Shown here in pieces: positions 8,464-16,139 of a stretch of DNA of 64,000 bases. The position numbers and the translations under genes were made by a program. The stretch's first letter is position 1. Each line of letters opens with the position of its first letter. The notes below the pieces were generated by a model. It did no database searches, was not told where the DNA came from, and was given only the letters and a program-made list of their open reading frames with translations. The DNA is from Bin87 sp965204395 (GTDB taxonomy: Bacteria > Chloroflexota > Dehalococcoidia > Lucifugimonadales > UBA3495). The DNA lies in the NCBI GenBank assembly GCA_965204395.1, contig OZ241987.1:496001-560000 (forward strand). Reading direction: 5' to 3'.

Positions 8464-8487
8464 AGGGGCCAGGCATGCCTGGCCCCT
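8464..8487. repeat. Perfect 24-base palindrome, family A related
   Basis: Each half is AGGGGCCAGGCA and the two halves are exact reverse complements. It lies 40 bases before the NHL gene and may also terminate the E1 transcript, although no T-run follows. Confidence 0.75.
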
Positions 8488-8527
8488 GCCATCGGGAAAT
8501 CCCCAACCGCCTGGAGGCCAACACGCC

Positions 8528-9412
8528 ATGACCACCGTCGGATCCGGTAAGCACACCTACACCCTCACCTCCGACTGGGCCAAAATGCCCGACGCCCACC
8601 CTCTGGGAGCCGTCAGCGCCATCGCCAGCGACTCCGCCGGAGACATCTACGCCTTCCATCGCGCCGACCCGCCCATCGCAATCTTCGACCGGCAGAGCGG
8701 CGCATTCAAGAGCGGTTGGGGGAACGGCGGCTACGTATACGCCCACGGCTTCTACATCGAAGACGATATCGTCTACCTCACCGACCGCGACACCTCGACT
8801 TGCATGATGTACACACTGGACGGCAAGCTCATCCAGATGCTGGGTCGCTACATGGTCCACTCCGATACCGGTTGCGAGGTCGCCGGCGCGCTGGTGCCTC
8901 GCGCCGCCGGGCCGTTCAACTATCCCACCGAACTGGTCCCCTCGCCCAGCGGCGACCTGTACGTGTCCGACGGCTACCGAAACGCGCGCATCCACCGCTT
9001 CGACAACGACGGCAACCACAAGTTCTCCTGGGGCAAGCCCGGCAAGGAGCATCCCTACGAGTTCCACCTGCCCCACAGCCTGCTGGTGACCCGAGACGAC
9101 CGCGTGTACGTCTGCGACCGGGAGAACAGTCGCCTCCAGGTGTTCAACACTTACGGCGACTTCATCGCCATGTGGACCGACGCCCAGCGTCCCACCGACA
9201 TCGCGGAAACGCCCGAAGGCGATTTCGTCGTCAGCGAACTGGCTACCCTGGACAACTCCGCCAGCCCCCGCGTCAGCATCTTCGACCGCGACGGCAACGT
9301 CCTGGCGCGCTGGGACAGCCGGTCCGCCCACGGCATCTGGTGCGACGCCCACGGGGACATCTTCCTCGCCCTCACCCGCGACCGCGCCGTCGACAAATAC
9401 GGCCGCAACTGA
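8528..9412 (+). CDS. NHL-repeat beta-propeller protein
   Basis: 294 residues from ATG 8528, set by GGAGG at 8513-8517. No signal peptide. Repeats with the NHL signature occur about every 45-50 residues: GDLYVSDGYRNARIHRFDNDG, VYVCDRENSRLQVFNTYGDF and similar blades, a six-bladed propeller as in peptidyl-alpha-hydroxyglycine alpha-amidating lyase-like proteins. Many proteins of this type in Chloroflexota lack assigned substrates. It may be read from the upstream operon, but about 145 bases of repeats intervene. Confidence 0.8.
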   Translation: MTTVGSGKHTYTLTSDWAKMPDAHPLGAVSAIASDSAGDIYAFHRADPPIAIFDRQSGAFKSGWGNGGYVYAHGFYIEDDIVYLTDRDTSTCMMYTLDGKLIQMLGRYMVHSDTGCEVAGALVPRAAGPFNYPTELVPSPSGDLYVSDGYRNARIHRFDNDGNHKFSWGKPGKEHPYEFHLPHSLLVTRDDRVYVCDRENSRLQVFNTYGDFIAMWTDAQRPTDIAETPEGDFVVSELATLDNSASPRVSIFDRDGNVLARWDSRSAHGIWCDAHGDIFLALTRDRAVDKYGRN

Positions 9413-9473
9413 ACCCTTCACCGTCGAGCGTGTCCTACGCGCGACACACGAGTCGCTTGGGACAAAAAACCTT

Positions 9474-9498
9474 CGGGGCGGGTTTGAAACCCGCCCCG
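9474..9498 (-). terminator. Hairpin terminator for the minus-strand coiled-coil gene (family E repeat)
   Basis: An 11-bp stem, CGGGGCGGGTT with AACCCGCCCCG and a three-base loop. Read on the minus strand it is followed by AAGGTTTTTT, a good terminator 38 bases past the stop of the gene at 9536. Similar GGGCGGGTTTGAAACCCGCCC elements lie at 31748 and 45900. Confidence 0.7.
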
Positions 9499-9535
9499 AG
9501 TGTTCTATGACTGGCGATGCGTTTTCTTGCACAGG

Positions 9536-9952
9536 TCAGAAGATCTGCACCGCAAGGTTGGCGATGAATGCCGCGATAATTCCCGATACAACGATACCGC
9601 CAATCCATCGGGATTCCCGCCGAATGGCTGCGTTGTCAGCGCGCAGAGATTCCACATTCGTATTCATCTCCACACGCAGCGAGTATATTTCCGTTCTCAG
9701 CGTTTCGTCGTTAGGGTTCATCTCTGCCCGCAACGCATTTATTTCTGATCTCAGCGTTTCGTCGTTGGCATTCATTTCGGAACGCAGAGATTCCACGTTG
9801 GCGTGCATCTCCGTCCGATTTGCCCTCACTTCGGAGCGTAGAGACTGAATATCCTGCGCGATGGCCGTGAAACGCTCGGTATGATCGCGAAGCCTCTCAC
9901 TTACCTGGGTCAGAGCACCTTCGAGAAAACTGATTCTGCTTTCAGTGGTCAC
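9536..9952 (-). CDS. Coiled-coil protein with C-terminal membrane anchor
   Basis: 138 residues. Residues ~5-110 are an almost uninterrupted coiled coil with three near-identical 18-residue units (LRSEMNANDET, LRSEINALRAEMNPNDET, LRTEIYSLRVEMNTNVES), visible as DNA tandem repeats at about 9650-9800. Residues ~117-136 (WIGGIVVSGIIAAFIANLAV) form one membrane segment, leaving a cytosolic or external coiled coil anchored at its C terminus. No family function is known to me. It follows the ubiquitin-like gene by 83 bases on the same strand. Confidence 0.78.
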   Translation of the reverse strand: MTTESRISFLEGALTQVSERLRDHTERFTAIAQDIQSLRSEVRANRTEMHANVESLRSEMNANDETLRSEINALRAEMNPNDETLRTEIYSLRVEMNTNVESLRADNAAIRRESRWIGGIVVSGIIAAFIANLAVQIF

Positions 9953-10035
9953 GGCGGTTGTCCTTGATCAACTCGCTGCTGCGCACTTTGACTCGGGAGA
10001 GAACGAATTTCTCTGGCCGCTGCTGCTCCCGCCAG

Positions 10036-10311
10036 CTATCCCCCGGCCACCGCCGGCACTATGCTGATCTCGTCGCCTGACTTGATCGACGTCTTCAGGC
10101 CCTGGTCGAAGCGGATGTCCTCGCCGTTCACGTAGATGTTGACGAAGTACCGCAGCTCACCCTCTTCGTCCAGCAGCCGCTCCTTGAAACCGGGGTAGTC
10201 GGACTCCAGTCGCTCTATCATCTGCGAGAGATCGTCAACGTCCAGCTCCACCTTGTCGGCTCCGTGTGTCATACGTCGCAGCGGTGTGGGAATACGTACC
10301 ATAACGCCCAT
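10036..10311 (-). CDS. Ubiquitin-like sulfur carrier protein (MoaD/ThiS/CysO family)
   Basis: 91 residues ending VPAVAGG; the C-terminal Gly-Gly is what E1-like enzymes adenylate and convert to a thiocarboxylate. FVNIYVNGEDIR and DEISIVPAVAGG are the usual beta-grasp strands. GAGGAG lies about seven bases before the ATG. It is the last of a threonine-synthase-like/NIL/ubiquitin-like set on the minus strand, which suggests a sulfur donor for a PLP enzyme (as CysO is for CysM in mycobacteria) rather than molybdopterin synthesis; no moa or thi genes are present. Confidence 0.88.
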   Translation of the reverse strand: MGVMVRIPTPLRRMTHGADKVELDVDDLSQMIERLESDYPGFKERLLDEEGELRYFVNIYVNGEDIRFDQGLKTSIKSGDEISIVPAVAGG

Positions 10312-10366
10312 TGGGGATTCTCCTCTTGTTGTTCTGCGTGCCCCGGGGCGTCATCGGTCACCGGGG

Positions 10367-10609
10367 TTAGCCTTCAATTACGTCTCCGGCAATCGGATCA
10401 ACGCGCACGCCGTTGTCGGCCACCCACGTCAAACCTCTCTGAATCTCTTCGTCCGTTCCATCCAACTCCAATACCACCCATCCCATGTCGGCGCGCACAT
10501 CCGCCCGCCGTATGTTGGTGACCACGTCGAAGTCGTGCCCCAGTCGGTAGATGATCGGCTCGCGCACCATGTCCGCCGAGAATGTGAACCGGACCCGTTG
10601 TCGCGCCAT
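10367..10609 (-). CDS. NIL domain protein
   Basis: 80 residues that consist only of an NIL domain (ferredoxin-like fold also found at the C terminus of the methionine importer ATPase MetN and in homocysteine-forming systems). REPIIYRLGHDFDVVTNIRRADV and GWVVLELDGTDEEIQRGL fit the pattern. It begins six bases after the stop of the threonine-synthase-like gene without its own strong ribosome site, so translational coupling is likely. The family and its neighbours point to sulfur amino-acid metabolism. Confidence 0.85.
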   Translation of the reverse strand: MARQRVRFTFSADMVREPIIYRLGHDFDVVTNIRRADVRADMGWVVLELDGTDEEIQRGLTWVADNGVRVDPIAGDVIEG

Positions 10610-10615
10610 CGAGAG

Positions 10616-11905
10616 CTACACTCCGGCGGCCATGCGGCTCTCCAGGGCCGCTTCGAACGATCCCATCATGGGCTTCACCAGCAGCGGATTCACAACTTCC
10701 TCCACCGCTTCCTGTGTCTTCAACCCGTTGCCTGTGATATACGCGACGGTCAGTTCATCTGGACCAATCGCTCCGCTCTCCGCCAGGTACTTCAGCGTGG
10801 AAACCGTTACCCCGCCCGCCGTCTCCGTGAACACGCCCTCCGTCTCCGCCAGCAGCTTAATGCCTTCCACCACCCGGTTCTCCGGCACCGCGTACCCGCT
10901 GCCGTCCGACTCACGAATCACACGCAGCGCGTATATGCCGTCCGCAGGGTTGCCGATGGCCAGCGACTTGGCGATGCTGTCCGGCCGCACCGGACGGATC
11001 TGGTTTTTCTGGTTCTCCCAGGCCCACACGATGGGACTGCATCCCTCCGCCTGCGCCATGTGCATGCGCGTCGTCACCGCCGGGTGATGCACGGTGTTCT
11101 GGTCCGCGCCGAATGGCATCGGCTCCACCCCGTCCAGCAGACCCAGGCACGCCAGTTCGTTGAACCCCTTCCATATCTTCGTGAACATGGCTCCCGACGC
11201 CGACGGCACCACCACGTGGTCTGGAATCCGCCATCCCAACTGCTCGGCAACCTCGTAGCCCAGCGTCTTGCTGCCTTCGGCGTAGTAAGGCCGCATGTTG
11301 ATGTTCACGAACGCCCAGTGGTAGTTGTCGCTGATCTCGCTGCAAAGCCGGTTGACCTCGTCATACGTCCCGTCAACCGCGACCAGCGTCGGGTTGTACA
11401 CCGCCGCGCCGATCACCTTGCCCCGTTCCAGATCGGCGGGAATGAACACCACCGCGTCGATGCCCGCCCGGGCCGCGTGCGCCGCCACGCTGCATGCCAA
11501 GTTGCCAGTGCTGGCGCAAGCCAACGTCTCGTAGCCAAACTCCACGGCCTTCGTCGCCGCCACCGAGACCACCCGGTCTTTGAACGAAAATGACGGGTTG
11601 ACGCTGTCGTTCTTGATGTACAGGTTGTTCAGGCCCAGCCGTTTGCCCAGGTTCTTGGCCTTCATCAACGGCGTGTAACCCGACATTATGTCCACCGGAT
11701 CCTCGGCGGACGCCGGCAGCAGGTCCTCGTAGCGCCAGATGCTGAGCGGTCCTTTGGCGATCCGATCGTGGCTGACCACCTCAGAGATGGTCACATAGTC
11801 GTATATGACCTCCAGGGGACCGAAGCAGAAATCGCAAACGTTCAACGGGCCGCCCGGGTACTCCCGGCCGCACTCCCGGCATTTCAATCCTTTAACAAAA
11901 GCCAC
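10616..11905 (-). CDS. thrC: Threonine synthase or related PLP-dependent sulfhydrylase
   Basis: 429 residues from GTG 11905, which is preceded by GGAGGT at good spacing. An N-terminal zinc ribbon (C9, C12, C24, C27) precedes the fold-type II PLP enzyme domain; K109 in NPSFSFKDR is the Schiff-base lysine and ASTGNLACSVAAHA is the phosphate/PLP loop. The obvious call is threonine synthase acting on O-phosphohomoserine. The NIL and Gly-Gly carrier genes immediately downstream raise the possibility that it, or a relative, transfers sulfur from a protein thiocarboxylate. Sequence alone does not decide. Confidence 0.85.
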   Translation of the reverse strand: MAFVKGLKCRECGREYPGGPLNVCDFCFGPLEVIYDYVTISEVVSHDRIAKGPLSIWRYEDLLPASAEDPVDIMSGYTPLMKAKNLGKRLGLNNLYIKNDSVNPSFSFKDRVVSVAATKAVEFGYETLACASTGNLACSVAAHAARAGIDAVVFIPADLERGKVIGAAVYNPTLVAVDGTYDEVNRLCSEISDNYHWAFVNINMRPYYAEGSKTLGYEVAEQLGWRIPDHVVVPSASGAMFTKIWKGFNELACLGLLDGVEPMPFGADQNTVHHPAVTTRMHMAQAEGCSPIVWAWENQKNQIRPVRPDSIAKSLAIGNPADGIYALRVIRESDGSGYAVPENRVVEGIKLLAETEGVFTETAGGVTVSTLKYLAESGAIGPDELTVAYITGNGLKTQEAVEEVVNPLLVKPMMGSFEAALESRMAAGV

Positions 11906-12091
11906 CGGATGATACCTCCGTTGGTCGCTCGCTCAACCCCAAATGGGTGAGCGCGGGGCTCAATGTGAACCCGATTGGTTCGTCGCAAGGCCAATATTGT
12001 GCCAGAGGCCGCCAACGCTGGCAACCGACCTGAACCGCCGCCGAAATGCACGACCACCGCGACCGCCGAATTCTCGGGGTGGCAATCGCCA

Positions 12092-12577
12092 CTAGTGCAT
12101 CGGGTGGTACCAGTGGCTGTCGTAGAACATCAGCGGGTTCGCATCTTCTCCGCTGCTCTGCATTTCTTTGACCTCACCCACGTAGATGGTGTGATCACCG
12201 TAAACGTGTGCACCCACGATGTCGCAGTTGAAAAACACCATCGAGCCGTCCAACTGCGGTACGTCGTGCTCCCCCATCGTGTACGAGTACTCCGGGTTCC
12301 CCTCTCGCTGCTCCGGTCGCCGGGCGAAATACATGCCCAACTCCTCCTGTTCTTCCCGAAGCACGTTTACCCCGATCCTCTTCTGCTCTTCAACGTACCC
12401 GTACGTGATGGTGTTGTGCGCCACGCATACCAACAGCGTCGGCGGATCCAAACACACAGAAGTGAACGCGTTCGCCGTCATCGCGTGGGGATTCCCCTCC
12501 GGATCCAGTGTCGTAATCACCGTCACACCCGTCGCGAATTTCGACATTGCCTGGCGAAAGTCGGTTTGACTAACCAC
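12092..12577 (-). CDS. Flavin reductase-like (FMN-binding split barrel) protein
   Basis: 161 residues with the flavin-reductase opening FATGVTVITT (14-23), HAMTANAFTSVCLDPPTLLVCV and, near the end, HTIYVGEVKEM. Such proteins supply reduced FMN/FAD to two-component monooxygenases or act on flavins directly. Several luciferase-like and other flavin enzymes in the window could use it, but none is adjacent. It stands alone between the threonine-synthase operon and a hypothetical gene. Confidence 0.9.
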   Translation of the reverse strand: MVSQTDFRQAMSKFATGVTVITTLDPEGNPHAMTANAFTSVCLDPPTLLVCVAHNTITYGYVEEQKRIGVNVLREEQEELGMYFARRPEQREGNPEYSYTMGEHDVPQLDGSMVFFNCDIVGAHVYGDHTIYVGEVKEMQSSGEDANPLMFYDSHWYHPMH

Positions 12578-12697
12578 TGCGGCTTACCCCCGATAATTTG
12601 GCGATGATTATACCCGGACAGTATCACCGTTGCCAAACACCCTCCGCCCCGTGCCAGGGCCGTTCGATTATCGGCCTAAACCGGGTTGCTGGCATGG

Positions 12698-13030
12698 CTA
12701 GCGCGCCGGGGCGGGAAGGTCCCAGCGGAGGAATTTGTGGTAGCGGTCGCCGTCAATCCAGGGAAGCAGGTTGATGACGATGTCTTCAGGGTGAGGGACG
12801 TCCCCTTGGCGTTGGGCACTGTCCAGGCAGCGGCGGAGGTTACCGAAGGTGGGCAGTCGGAAGCCGGCTTTGACGAAGCGCGCGATGACGTCGGCGGGTT
12901 CGGGAGGTTGGTCGGGATCCCAGTCATCGGAGACGGCTTCGGCGATGCGACGGAGCCTGATGATGGCGAGTTCGGGGGCGAACCTGCGCTTGAGGACGTT
13001 GATGCGGCGACGGATTTTGGACAGGGTCAT
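12698..13030 (-). CDS. Hypothetical protein
   Basis: 110 residues, not recognised. The N terminus is strongly basic (KIRRRINVLKRRF) followed by predicted helices; the C-terminal part contains LPTFGNLRRCLDSAQRQGDV and INLLPWIDGDRYHKFLRWDLP. No membrane segment or signal. The residue pattern looks genuine, unlike the overlapping frames. Its DNA has the opposite G/C strand bias to the surrounding 10 kb, a hint of later insertion. Confidence 0.6.
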   Translation of the reverse strand: MTLSKIRRRINVLKRRFAPELAIIRLRRIAEAVSDDWDPDQPPEPADVIARFVKAGFRLPTFGNLRRCLDSAQRQGDVPHPEDIVINLLPWIDGDRYHKFLRWDLPAPAR

Positions 13031-13050
13031 GGGATTACCTCAGGCGGGAG

Positions 13051-13091
13051 TTTTTACATGGATGAAAGGGATAAACGGGATGGAGAGGATT
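13051..13091 (-). repeat. Family B intergenic repeat (ATCCTGT..ATCC.GTTCATCCATGTAAA type)
   Basis: Read on the minus strand: ATCCTCTCCATCCCGTTTA followed by TCCC-TTTCATCCATGTAAAAA. Other copies are at 21321, 21751, 22690, 29692, 29737, 30700, 31238, 32150 and 34433. Confidence 0.75.
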
Positions 13092-13538
13092 GGGTGTGAG
13101 GTCGGGACAGCGGCTATTTTGGCGAAATCCCGCTCATTTCCGCTCATTTCTGTTCATTTGAGTAGGGCGTTGGGGTGGGTTCTGGGGGTAAATGGGGGCG
13201 GTTTGGGCAGTTTTGGGGGCGATATTGGTGGTTTTGGCGGGCCGGTGAGAGGATTGGGAGGAGCGGCGTTCGGGAGTCCGGTGTTTGGATGTTGGAATCG
13301 GGACGGCTCAGGGGACGGCGGTGGGACAGATTTGAGGCGCCAGTTACCATGGTAAGGATGGGTGAAAGGTGGGGGCAAGGGGGAAGTGTCATTGGCAGTG
13401 GGAAAGGGCAGAGAGGGGATTTCCTGGGGAATCGAAAGGCGCTGCCCCCCATGCGGTTCTTTTCGATGTTCCAATAGATCCCCTCTCCCTTGACGGGCGG
13501 AACGTCCGTCAATAGCCGGAATGGTTCAGGGCCTAGTC

Positions 13539-13575
13539 CCCTCTCCCTATGACGGGAGAGGGTTAGGGTTAGGGT
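13539..13575. repeat. Family D repeat with telomere-like GGGTTA units
   Basis: CCCTCTCCC (13539-13547) pairs with GGGAGAGGG (13554-13562), followed by two GGGTTA-type units. Related copies: 20041 and, in frame within a gene, 32097. Confidence 0.75.
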
Positions 13576-13687
13576 GATAACCCAAATATGAGCAACCCTT
13601 ACGTGGCATCACCAACCCATCGCCACGATCCGCTGCCACGGAACCTTGCCAGCACCGCCAGCCCACGTTCCATGGCCTCACACTCGA

Positions 13688-14734
13688 TCAGCCCACCCCA
13701 ACTCCCAATGCCTCCCGGTCGGCTGCGCCGGGAATCGGCGGCCACGGCGAAAACGCCTGTCCGATGCGACCTACCGGCAGACTTCGCGCCTGTTCAGCAT
13801 CCAGCTTCAAGACCGTGTCCGGCGGTACGTGTCCGGAGAACAGGTCGGGATGCGTCAACTCCGCCAGCAATTCCAGTCCATCCACCACCCGTGGCCCCGG
13901 CCGGCTCAGCGTGCTGTGGTCAATCAGGTACACCTCGCCCGTCTGCACCGCCGGCAATTCATTCCACCCCGGCTGACCCGCCAACCACGGAATCTCCCGA
14001 ACGCTCCGGGCCAAGTCCGAGGAGCACAGGTCGATATACAGAATCTCGGGCGCGGCCGCAACCACCTCGCTCCACTCGATTCGTTCCGCTGGACAACCCG
14101 CCTCAAATCGTTCCGGCAACACTCCACCGGCTCGCGTCACCAGGTCGGTAACCCAGTGCCCGCCGATCACCAGTGGGTTGACTCCCTCCAGGGAAAAAGC
14201 CGCCGGCCGGTAACTCGCTCGGTTTACCTTCCGCTCGACCGCCTCAATCCGTTCCCGCAGCCCGGCTACCAGTTTCGCCGCTTCAGCCGACGCGTCGCAA
14301 GCCTCACCCACCTCGGCGAAACTGTCCAGTATCTCGTCCAGCGTCCTCGGATTCAGGTTCAAAACCGTCGGCGGCAACGGGATGGGTTCCACCGCCTGCC
14401 GTACCGTGCCCGCATCTACCTCGCAAAAGTAACAAAGGTCCTGCGTGAGCACCAAATCGGGCGCAGCCTGCCTCAACCATTCCACATCCAGGTCGTAGGG
14501 ACTCTCGCCGGACGACAGTATCCGGCTCATCTCCGCCTCAACTTCCTCGCTCGACATCACCGCCGGATCGATCCGACTCCGGCACACCACCCGTATGTCC
14601 CTGACCTCGGGCGGATAATCGCACAGATCGGTAATCCCTATAATCCGGTCGCCCCGGCCCAGGGCAAACAGTATCTCAGTTCCGCTGGGGAGCAACGAGC
14701 AGATCCGCACGGCGTAGTTCCCCCTCAAATTCAT
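13688..14734 (-). CDS. BtuF-like substrate-binding protein (cobalamin/iron-siderophore type), no signal peptide
   Basis: 348 residues from ATG 14734, where RICSLLPSGTEILFALG begins as in periplasmic binding-fold family members (TroA/BtuF). DLVLTQDLCYFCEV, PRTLDEILDSFAEVG and a C-terminal lobe with GEVYLIDHSTLSRPGPRVVDGLE complete the pattern. No lipobox or signal sequence is seen; many bacterial 'cobalamin-binding proteins' of this subgroup likewise lack one and occur without permeases, as here. The vitamin B12 ligand is a family-level guess. The upstream region (14735-14810) is shared with the divergent MFS gene. Confidence 0.82.
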   Translation of the reverse strand: MNLRGNYAVRICSLLPSGTEILFALGRGDRIIGITDLCDYPPEVRDIRVVCRSRIDPAVMSSEEVEAEMSRILSSGESPYDLDVEWLRQAAPDLVLTQDLCYFCEVDAGTVRQAVEPIPLPPTVLNLNPRTLDEILDSFAEVGEACDASAEAAKLVAGLRERIEAVERKVNRASYRPAAFSLEGVNPLVIGGHWVTDLVTRAGGVLPERFEAGCPAERIEWSEVVAAAPEILYIDLCSSDLARSVREIPWLAGQPGWNELPAVQTGEVYLIDHSTLSRPGPRVVDGLELLAELTHPDLFSGHVPPDTVLKLDAEQARSLPVGRIGQAFSPWPPIPGAADREALGVGVG

Positions 14735-14810
14735 CCTGCGTAGTCGGCACGCGGATTGTAGCATATACTCTTCGGAGGACCGCCACCGCGTTCAGTTAAC
14801 AACGGCCACC

Positions 14811-16136
14811 ATGAACGCCACCACCATAGTTCAGCCGCCCACGCTGGCGGAGCAGCCCTGGGCCAAGCGCTCACTGGTGGCGCTCAACGCGTACAGTTTT
14901 GGCCTGGCCGGCTTTATCCTGGCCATGGACACCGCGATTCTGCCCATCCTGGTGCTGGAAGTCGCGCCTCACGCTGCCAAAAACACGCTGCTCGGCATCG
15001 TCGGACTCGCGGGCCTGCTGGCCACCGCATTGGTGCAGGTGCCGGTGGGATGGGCCAGCGATCGCACCCGTTCCCGCTTGGGCCGCCGCCTCCCCTACAT
15101 GCTGTGGACCTGCATGTGCATTCCGGTCGGTTTGGCCGGGCTAGCCATGCCCCTGAACTACGTCAGCCTGCTGGTCATCTGGATGTTCATCCAGATCAAT
15201 TCCGGCATCGGTTATTCGCCATATCTCGCCAGCGTCCGCGAACTGGTCCCGGCCAATCGCATGGGCGTCGCCGCCTCCATCAAAACGCTGCTGGAAGCCA
15301 TTGGTGGCGCCAGCCTCCTTTGCCTCGCTGCCCTCATGATCGCCCATTACTCCCGACCGGACAGCGTGCACTGGCTGTGGGCCACGCTCGCCATGTTCGC
15401 GGCAGTCCTGCTGTTCACGTCCGGTACCAGTTCCCTCACCATTTTCGGCCGCATGCGTCAGGCCGGGGGCTCGGCCGCGGCGGCTTTCCACCGCGCCGCC
15501 ATGACTTATCCGGAATCAACCAGCATGGCCCGCCTCCATCCTGACCTCGGCTGGTTTATCGTATCCCGCGGCGCATTCATGGCCGCCGTAATCATCTTCA
15601 CCACCTACGGCCTCTTCTTCCTGCGGGACAAAGTTCAGGTGGAAAACCCCGCCCAGGCCCTCGGCCTTGCTATCATCGGCATCGGCGGAGCCTTGGTGCT
15701 CACTACCTACCCCTCCGGTTGGCTCTCCGACCGCGTCGGACGCAAGCCGATTCTGGCGGTCGGAGCCGTAATCGCCGTGGGCGCTACCGTCGCCATGATG
15801 TGGGTCAGTTCGTATTTCATCGCCGTCGTCGTCGCCAGCGTCATCGGCGGCGCGGTCGGCATGATCCTCACCAGCCACTGGGCCATGGCCAACGATCTGG
15901 GCACCCCCGGCCGCGAGGCCCAGCACATGGGAATCGTCAATCTCGGCACCCTTTTCGGAGCGGCCGGCGCAAAAGCCATCGGCCCTCTGCCCGATCTGGT
16001 CACGGTTTGGTTCGGCCCCGGCTACGGGTATACTGCGCTGCTCGGAGCCAGCGCGCTCCTCTTCATCATCGGCGCCGTCCTTCTCCTCAAGGTCCGCCTC
16101 GACCACCCCGCCGAATTACAGCAGCAGAATTATTAG
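14811..16136 (+). CDS. MFS transporter (sugar/glycoside-like)
   Basis: 441 residues with 12 apparent membrane segments. The loop after segment 2 reads GWASDRTRSRLGRRLPYM, the MFS signature, repeated in the second half as GWLSDRVGRKPI. The TRSRLGRR form resembles the GPH/sucrose-type subgroup. Only three bases separate it from the surface-protein gene downstream. Substrate unknown. Confidence 0.85.
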   Translation: MNATTIVQPPTLAEQPWAKRSLVALNAYSFGLAGFILAMDTAILPILVLEVAPHAAKNTLLGIVGLAGLLATALVQVPVGWASDRTRSRLGRRLPYMLWTCMCIPVGLAGLAMPLNYVSLLVIWMFIQINSGIGYSPYLASVRELVPANRMGVAASIKTLLEAIGGASLLCLAALMIAHYSRPDSVHWLWATLAMFAAVLLFTSGTSSLTIFGRMRQAGGSAAAAFHRAAMTYPESTSMARLHPDLGWFIVSRGAFMAAVIIFTTYGLFFLRDKVQVENPAQALGLAIIGIGGALVLTTYPSGWLSDRVGRKPILAVGAVIAVGATVAMMWVSSYFIAVVVASVIGGAVGMILTSHWAMANDLGTPGREAQHMGIVNLGTLFGAAGAKAIGPLPDLVTVWFGPGYGYTALLGASALLFIIGAVLLLKVRLDHPAELQQQNY

Positions 16137-16139
16137 CTC

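Larger units (their letters stand above)
13031..13687. other. Gene-free stretch with G-rich DNA and repeats
   Basis: No convincing gene; open frames here translate to Pro- or Gly-rich noise. The + strand at 13150-13330 is full of G-runs (possible quadruplex-forming DNA). It contains a family B repeat at 13051 and family D copies near 13478 and 13539. Confidence 0.7.

Noticed and set aside
10253..11593. 446-residue plus-strand ORF
   Set aside because: Arg/His-rich shadow of the thrC, NIL and carrier genes.
13144..13512. Pro-rich minus-strand ORFs (106-122 residues)
   Set aside because: Translation of a C-run-rich intergenic stretch; low complexity and no ribosome site.
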